The notes under the pieces were generated by a model. That model was not told the DNA's origin. It saw nothing but the letters and a program-made list of their open reading frames with translations, and did no database searches. A program made the position numbers and the translations under genes. A stretch of 8,793 nucleotides of DNA from Chloroflexota bacterium (lineage in GTDB: Bacteria; Chloroflexota; Anaerolineae; Aggregatilineales; Phototrophicaceae): positions 1-8,793 of the forward strand of contig JAADYY010000513.1 of NCBI GenBank assembly GCA_010092805.1, read 5' to 3'. Positions within the stretch are counted from its first letter, which is position 1. The number at the start of each line of letters is the position of its first letter. Below, one piece after another: positions 5,689 to 8,793 of this stretch.

Positions 5689-6243
5689 ATGACACGTGCG
5701 AAGATTCATCCAAAGCTGCATCCAATGATCCAGCAGGTGCGGTTTGTACGCGCGGAGTTTTTGCGCGGCGTGGACGGGGTGACCGAAGCCGAAGCGCTGC
5801 GCCGCTTCGAGCCGATGAACACGATTGGCTGGATCGTCGGGCATCTGGCCGTGCATGAGTACCGTTTCTGGGTGCAGATCGCGCAGGGGCGCACGCTGGA
5901 GTCCGGCGCGGCGATCACCGCGCAGGTGGGGCCGGGCCAGCCCGCGACTACGCCATCGCTTGCCGAAATGCAAGCCGCGTGGCACGACATCACCGCCGCC
6001 GCCGATGTGTACCTGAACGAGGTGACGACCGATGCGCTGCTTGGGCACCTGGAATGGGACGGCCAGCCGCTCAAAGAGAACACCGGGACCCGGCTCTACC
6101 GCACCATCTATCATTACTGGTATCACATCGGCGAGATGCAGGCCATCCGCCAACTGCTGGGCCACAAGAATCTGCCGAGTTTTGTCGGGAATATGGCCGA
6201 AGCGCTTTACCAGCCGGATTTCGGCAACACAGCGCTTGATTGA
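5689..6243 (+). CDS. DinB-superfamily four-helix-bundle protein
   Basis: This 184-residue cytoplasmic protein is of the DinB_2 / YfiT type. The fold is a four-helix bundle that often binds a metal through three histidines, and members include thiol transferases and many of unknown role. The His triad is visible, numbered from the ATG: His52 in NTIGWIVGHLAVHEYRFW, and His142 and His146 in IYHYWYHIGEMQAIRQLLGH. Helix 1 (MIQQVRFVRAEFLRGV) and the NTIGWIVGHL opening of helix 2 are standard for the family. The gene follows the methyltransferase by 36 bases and precedes the sortase by 40, so the three may share a transcript. No substrate can be inferred. The name reflects structural relationship, not a DNA-damage role. 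Confidence 0.88.
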   Translation: MTRAKIHPKLHPMIQQVRFVRAEFLRGVDGVTEAEALRRFEPMNTIGWIVGHLAVHEYRFWVQIAQGRTLESGAAITAQVGPGQPATTPSLAEMQAAWHDITAAADVYLNEVTTDALLGHLEWDGQPLKENTGTRLYRTIYHYWYHIGEMQAIRQLLGHKNLPSFVGNMAEALYQPDFGNTALD

Positions 6244-6272
6244 CTTGCTCACTATCGACAAATGAGTTTTCC

Positions 6273-6276
6273 GAGG
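6273..6276 (+). promoter_or_regulatory. Ribosome binding site of the sortase gene
   Basis: GAGG lies seven bases before the ATG at 6284 and supports that start. The 40-base spacer after the DinB gene shows no clear promoter or terminator. Confidence 0.55.
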
Positions 6277-6283
6277 CGCACTG

Positions 6284-7405
6284 ATGCGCGATAAACGACC
6301 CGTTGACGAACTGAGTATCGAAGAGCTGGAACGCATCCTGGCGATCAAGCGGCGCGCCGCCCGCCAGGAACAGATCGCGCGGATGCACCGCGATGGGCGT
6401 CTGGTGGGCGCTGGCAATGGGCGCGGCGGCGCTGTACCCAGCGATCACGAACTGCCCGTCGAGCGCCCGATTCAGGTGTACCCGCAGACTCCACCGCCCG
6501 ACTCAGCGTTGACCGGCCCGCCCGTCAACGTGCCCGCCCCTGTGCCGGAGTCGGCGCTCATCCCGGCGGAGTCGCGGGCGCTCACGCATGACGAAAGCGG
6601 TGTGCCGCAGTTCGAAGAGGGCGACGCCTACACCGAAACCGAGTTCGCGCCGCGCCCGGTCAACAAGAAGGCGCAGCGTAAACTGATCGACCGCGTGCTG
6701 ATCTTCGTTGAAGTCGCGGCGGTGATCGGCATCGTGATGATCGCGCTCAATCTGGTGGGGGCCATCGGCGCGCTGGAGCGTGAGACCGCCGAAGCGCAGG
6801 CACTCGCCGACGCGCAGCGCCGCGCCGGGCAGCCGACGCTGGCCCCCACGCCGGAACTGCGCATGGAGAATTACGTGCTGCCCGGCGGCCACACCTCGCC
6901 CACCGAACCCGGCGGCGCGCAGTTCAATTACGCCGAAGTGCCGGAGCATCTGCTGCCGGTGGTGCAAAGCCAATGGATCGCGCCCGTCGTCAGCCGCCCG
7001 CAGGTGACCAACGAGACGGCGCTGCGCCTGAACATCCCGGCGCTGGATAACTTCAACCAGACGATTGTGCAGGGCGTCGATTGGAATTCGCTGATGCAGG
7101 GCGTCGGCCAACTGCCCAACGACACCCACCCCGGCGATCCAAACGGCAACGTCGTGCTGGCCGCCCACAACGACATCTACGGCGAACTGTTCCGTGATCT
7201 GGATCAGCTTCAGCCGGGCGACGAATTCCACATCGAGACGGCGACGCAGTTGTACAGCTACCGCGTCACCGAAATTCGGGTGGTGGAGCCGCACGAAGTG
7301 TGGGTGCTGGAAGCACGCGGCGCGGCCACCGCCACGCTGATCTCGTGCTACCCGTATCAGGTCAACGACCAGCGCATCATCGTCTTCGCCGACCGCATCA
7401 CCTAG
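6284..7405 (+). CDS. Membrane-anchored sortase with a long cytoplasmic N-terminus
   Basis: Sortases are cysteine transpeptidases that cut a sorting signal on exported proteins and join them to cell-surface acceptors. This one has 373 residues. The C-terminal catalytic domain (about 245-373) carries His295 (VVLAAHND), Cys355 (ATLISCYPY, matching TLxTC) and Arg364 (NDQRIIVFADR), the full catalytic set; it resembles class D/E enzymes. One membrane segment lies at about 134-162 (VLIFVEVAAVIGIVMIALNL). Before it is a roughly 130-residue cytoplasmic region. It starts with a charged helix (VDELSIEELERILAIKRRAA) and continues as a Pro-rich, probably disordered stretch, which is unusually long for a sortase. 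A Pro/Thr tether (GQPTLAPTPEL) links the membrane segment to the enzyme. No LPxTG-type substrate is encoded in the window. The serine-rich protein gene follows 40 bases later. Confidence 0.93.
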   Translation: MRDKRPVDELSIEELERILAIKRRAARQEQIARMHRDGRLVGAGNGRGGAVPSDHELPVERPIQVYPQTPPPDSALTGPPVNVPAPVPESALIPAESRALTHDESGVPQFEEGDAYTETEFAPRPVNKKAQRKLIDRVLIFVEVAAVIGIVMIALNLVGAIGALERETAEAQALADAQRRAGQPTLAPTPELRMENYVLPGGHTSPTEPGGAQFNYAEVPEHLLPVVQSQWIAPVVSRPQVTNETALRLNIPALDNFNQTIVQGVDWNSLMQGVGQLPNDTHPGDPNGNVVLAAHNDIYGELFRDLDQLQPGDEFHIETATQLYSYRVTEIRVVEPHEVWVLEARGAATATLISCYPYQVNDQRIIVFADRIT

Positions 7406-7445
7406 CGAACGTCAAACACGAATTTCACCGAGGAGACCCCCACAG

Positions 7446-7940
7446 ATGGCCAAACGCCGCAACCAATCCAGCGGATCGAGCAGCCGCCGCGAGCGCGAGA
7501 ACGAGCGCTCCACCAGCCAGCAGGGTTCGAGCCGCTCATCGTCTTCATCGTCCTCATCGTCCTCATCGTCTTCATCGTCGGCTGCGCCGGGAACAGCGCG
7601 CGGCAGCAGCAGCACCAACAGCCGCGAGGGATCGTTCGGGATGATCCCGGCCAGCCAGCGCCGCGCCGAACGCCGCGCCCGGCGGGGGCAGCGCCGCTCC
7701 GGGTTTGCGGCAGCCAATACGCAATCGCCGGCGGTGCAGCGCGTCCCGTCACAGCAAGCGAAGGGTGAACTCACGCAGGCGGCCATCGCCGATTTGCTGC
7801 ATAACCCCACCAAAACGGTCAGCGTGGAGCAGCTCAAGCAAGAATACACTTACGTCGTCTCGGATCTGCGCAGCATGGGGATCTTGGCGGCGGGGTTGGT
7901 GGTGCTGCTGGTGCTGCTGGCGACATTCCTGCCGACTTAA
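7446..7940 (+). CDS. Serine-rich protein with a C-terminal membrane anchor
   Basis: This 164-residue protein is not assignable to a characterised family. The N-terminal half is low complexity and hydrophilic: Ser/Arg-rich to residue 30, 15 consecutive serines at 31-45, then a very basic stretch (QRRAERRARRGQRR, 71-84). A more ordered part follows, GELTQAAIADLLHNPTKTVS at 107-126 and VEQLKQEYTYVVSDLRSMG at 127-145. The protein ends in a single membrane helix (about 146-162) with only PT beyond it. This gives a tail-anchored layout with the bulk in the cytoplasm. A basic N-terminus and acidic-to-neutral middle could bind nucleic acid or an acidic partner, but that is speculation. GAGGAG lies 10 bases before the ATG. 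It follows the sortase closely and probably shares its transcript. It lacks a signal peptide or sorting motif, so it is unlikely to be a sortase substrate. Confidence 0.8.
   Translation: MAKRRNQSSGSSSRRERENERSTSQQGSSRSSSSSSSSSSSSSSSAAPGTARGSSSTNSREGSFGMIPASQRRAERRARRGQRRSGFAAANTQSPAVQRVPSQQAKGELTQAAIADLLHNPTKTVSVEQLKQEYTYVVSDLRSMGILAAGLVVLLVLLATFLPT
7536..7580 (+). repeat. 9-bp tandem repeat coding for polyserine
   Basis: There are five head-to-tail copies of TCATCGTCN, the last base varying T, C, C, T, G. They are in frame and encode the 15 serines at residues 31-45. Because the unit is three codons long, gain or loss of copies changes tract length without shifting the frame. Confidence 0.92.
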
Positions 7941-8793
7941 TCAAACCGACTCCGCATGAGGTTGAGCAGCGCTTCCGGCGTGATGTCCCGGTAGCGCTCC
8001 AGGGCCTGCCGGGCGGAGTCCGCCTGGCGGGTCAGGTCGTCGAGGTCGGCCTGCAACTTGCCAAGCCGATCCTTCTCCTCGCGCAGCCGCTGATTGTTGT
8101 AAAAGATGCGGTCTTGCTGGGCTGCCTCTAACTTCGCTTCCAGGGTGGCGCGCTGCTGCTTCAGCGCGTCTTCGATCTCCTTGAACCCGTTCTCGATGGT
8201 GACCACCGCCGGGTCATTGGGCAGAATTTGGTAGTCGAATTCATCCTCAATCGCTTCGCGCCACGTGAGCAGCTTGGCCCACTCCCCTTCAGGATCGGCA
8301 CCGCGCACATCTTGGAGCGCTTCGAGTGCGGCCCTTTCGTTGACTCCGTTCAAATCGGCTGCCGTCCCGATGCCCGCCCCGTGCAGGGCCTCAAGGCGCG
8401 ATTTACCGAAGCCGCTGGGCAGCGCCACCTTCTTGCCCGTCTTGCTCTTGTCGATGGTGTGCTGCTTTAGAAAGGCTTGCAGCCGCTGGTCTCGATTGCG
8501 CGCTTCCAAATCGCGGATGTCGGCTTGTTTGTTGATGGGGATTTGCTGCAAATCCTGATCGACCGCATCAATTTGCGTCTGAAGCTCCTGAAGCCGCTGG
8601 GTGAATTCGGCCTGCCTCTGATCAATCGAGGCTTCGATCTGCGCTGCTTCGCGCCCCACCTGCTGACGGTGGCGTTCCAACTCATGATAATTCCGCTCAG
8701 CGACGCGCTTCGCGCTGACGACGGCGTAGCGTTCGAACTGCACCGGCACAACCCGCCGGGCGTAGTTCCAGAAATGGAACAGGTGGCGGGCGC
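7937..8793 (-). CDS. Coiled-coil protein with helix-hairpin-helix module (start beyond right edge)
   Basis: About 284 residues are visible and the frame remains open at the window edge. A GTG at 8749 is in frame, but the residues before it (RHLFHFWNYARRVV) look like genuine protein, so the true start is probably outside. From the GTG, residues 10-95 form a charged coiled coil. Residues about 110-165 match a helix-hairpin-helix module: LPSGFGKSRLEALHGAGIGT, then AADL, a second arm, and EWAKLLTWREAIEDEF. A second coiled coil (about 190-255) precedes the end ALLNLMRSRFD. This coil-HhH-coil order resembles the C-terminal part of YegI-like proteins, which carry an N-terminal protein kinase domain; whether a kinase lies upstream cannot be seen. 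HhH modules often bind DNA but also mediate protein contacts. The gene converges on the serine-rich gene, sharing four bases. Confidence 0.75.
   Translation of the reverse strand, partial: ARHLFHFWNYARRVVPVQFERYAVVSAKRVAERNYHELERHRQQVGREAAQIEASIDQRQAEFTQRLQELQTQIDAVDQDLQQIPINKQADIRDLEARNRDQRLQAFLKQHTIDKSKTGKKVALPSGFGKSRLEALHGAGIGTAADLNGVNERAALEALQDVRGADPEGEWAKLLTWREAIEDEFDYQILPNDPAVVTIENGFKEIEDALKQQRATLEAKLEAAQQDRIFYNNQRLREEKDRLGKLQADLDDLTRQADSARQALERYRDITPEALLNLMRSRFD

Noticed and set aside
4798..6417. Long minus-strand open frame (539 codons) opposite the methyltransferase and DinB genes
   Set aside because: The plus strand carries clear family motifs throughout. The minus translation is Arg/His/Pro-rich with no domain, as expected of a GC shadow.
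7446..7940. Serine-rich protein as a sortase substrate
   Set aside because: It has no signal peptide and no LPxTG-like motif, and only two residues follow its C-terminal membrane helix, unlike a cell-wall sorting signal.
1..8793. Mobile element, prophage, CRISPR array, or defence system
   Set aside because: No transposase, integrase, terminal inverted repeats, spaced direct repeats, or nuclease/toxin motifs were seen. The genes look like ordinary chromosomal content.

Overview
The window is GC-rich bacterial DNA, most likely from the Chloroflexota (Anaerolineae-like). This taxonomic guess is inference. It rests on the overall gene style, a sortase with a long charged cytoplasmic N-terminus, a DinB-fold protein, and a helix-hairpin-helix/coiled-coil protein of a type I associate with that phylum. 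No rRNA, tRNA, CRISPR array, transposase or phage gene was found.

Layout: the left end (1-1072) carries glycyl-tRNA synthetase on the minus strand. The alpha chain (glyQ) is complete, and the N-terminus of the beta chain (glyS) follows, running off the left edge. The two lie in different frames. The glyS frame has no ATG, GTG or TTG before its conserved start, which suggests a fused glyQS gene interrupted by a one-base frameshift at a C run. A 216-base divergent spacer (1073-1288) holds a perfect TATAAT and two tandem hairpins on the glyQ side, and a strong Shine-Dalgarno sequence on the other side.

From 1289 to 7940 nine plus-strand genes lie close together. In order they are an exported alpha/beta hydrolase with a calcium-loop-like insert, a xylose-isomerase-like TIM-barrel protein with two His-to-Gln changes, and an OsmC-family protein. 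The OsmC gene overlaps a single-pass membrane protein gene, which overlaps a lipoprotein gene. After these come a class I SAM methyltransferase, a DinB-family protein, a membrane-anchored sortase, and a small C-terminally anchored protein containing 15 consecutive serines encoded by a 9-bp tandem repeat.

The right end (7937-8793) is a minus-strand gene, cut by the window edge, for a coiled-coil protein with a central helix-hairpin-helix module. It converges on the serine-rich gene so tightly that both stop codons share one TTAA palindrome.

Functionally the plus-strand genes look like a loose envelope and stress-housekeeping neighbourhood rather than one pathway. Five of the nine products are predicted to be exported, lipidated or membrane-anchored. 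The most distinctive parts are the glyQ/glyS frame problem, the OsmC-membrane protein-lipoprotein overlap chain, and the sortase/serine-rich pair. No clear defence or mobile system was seen.
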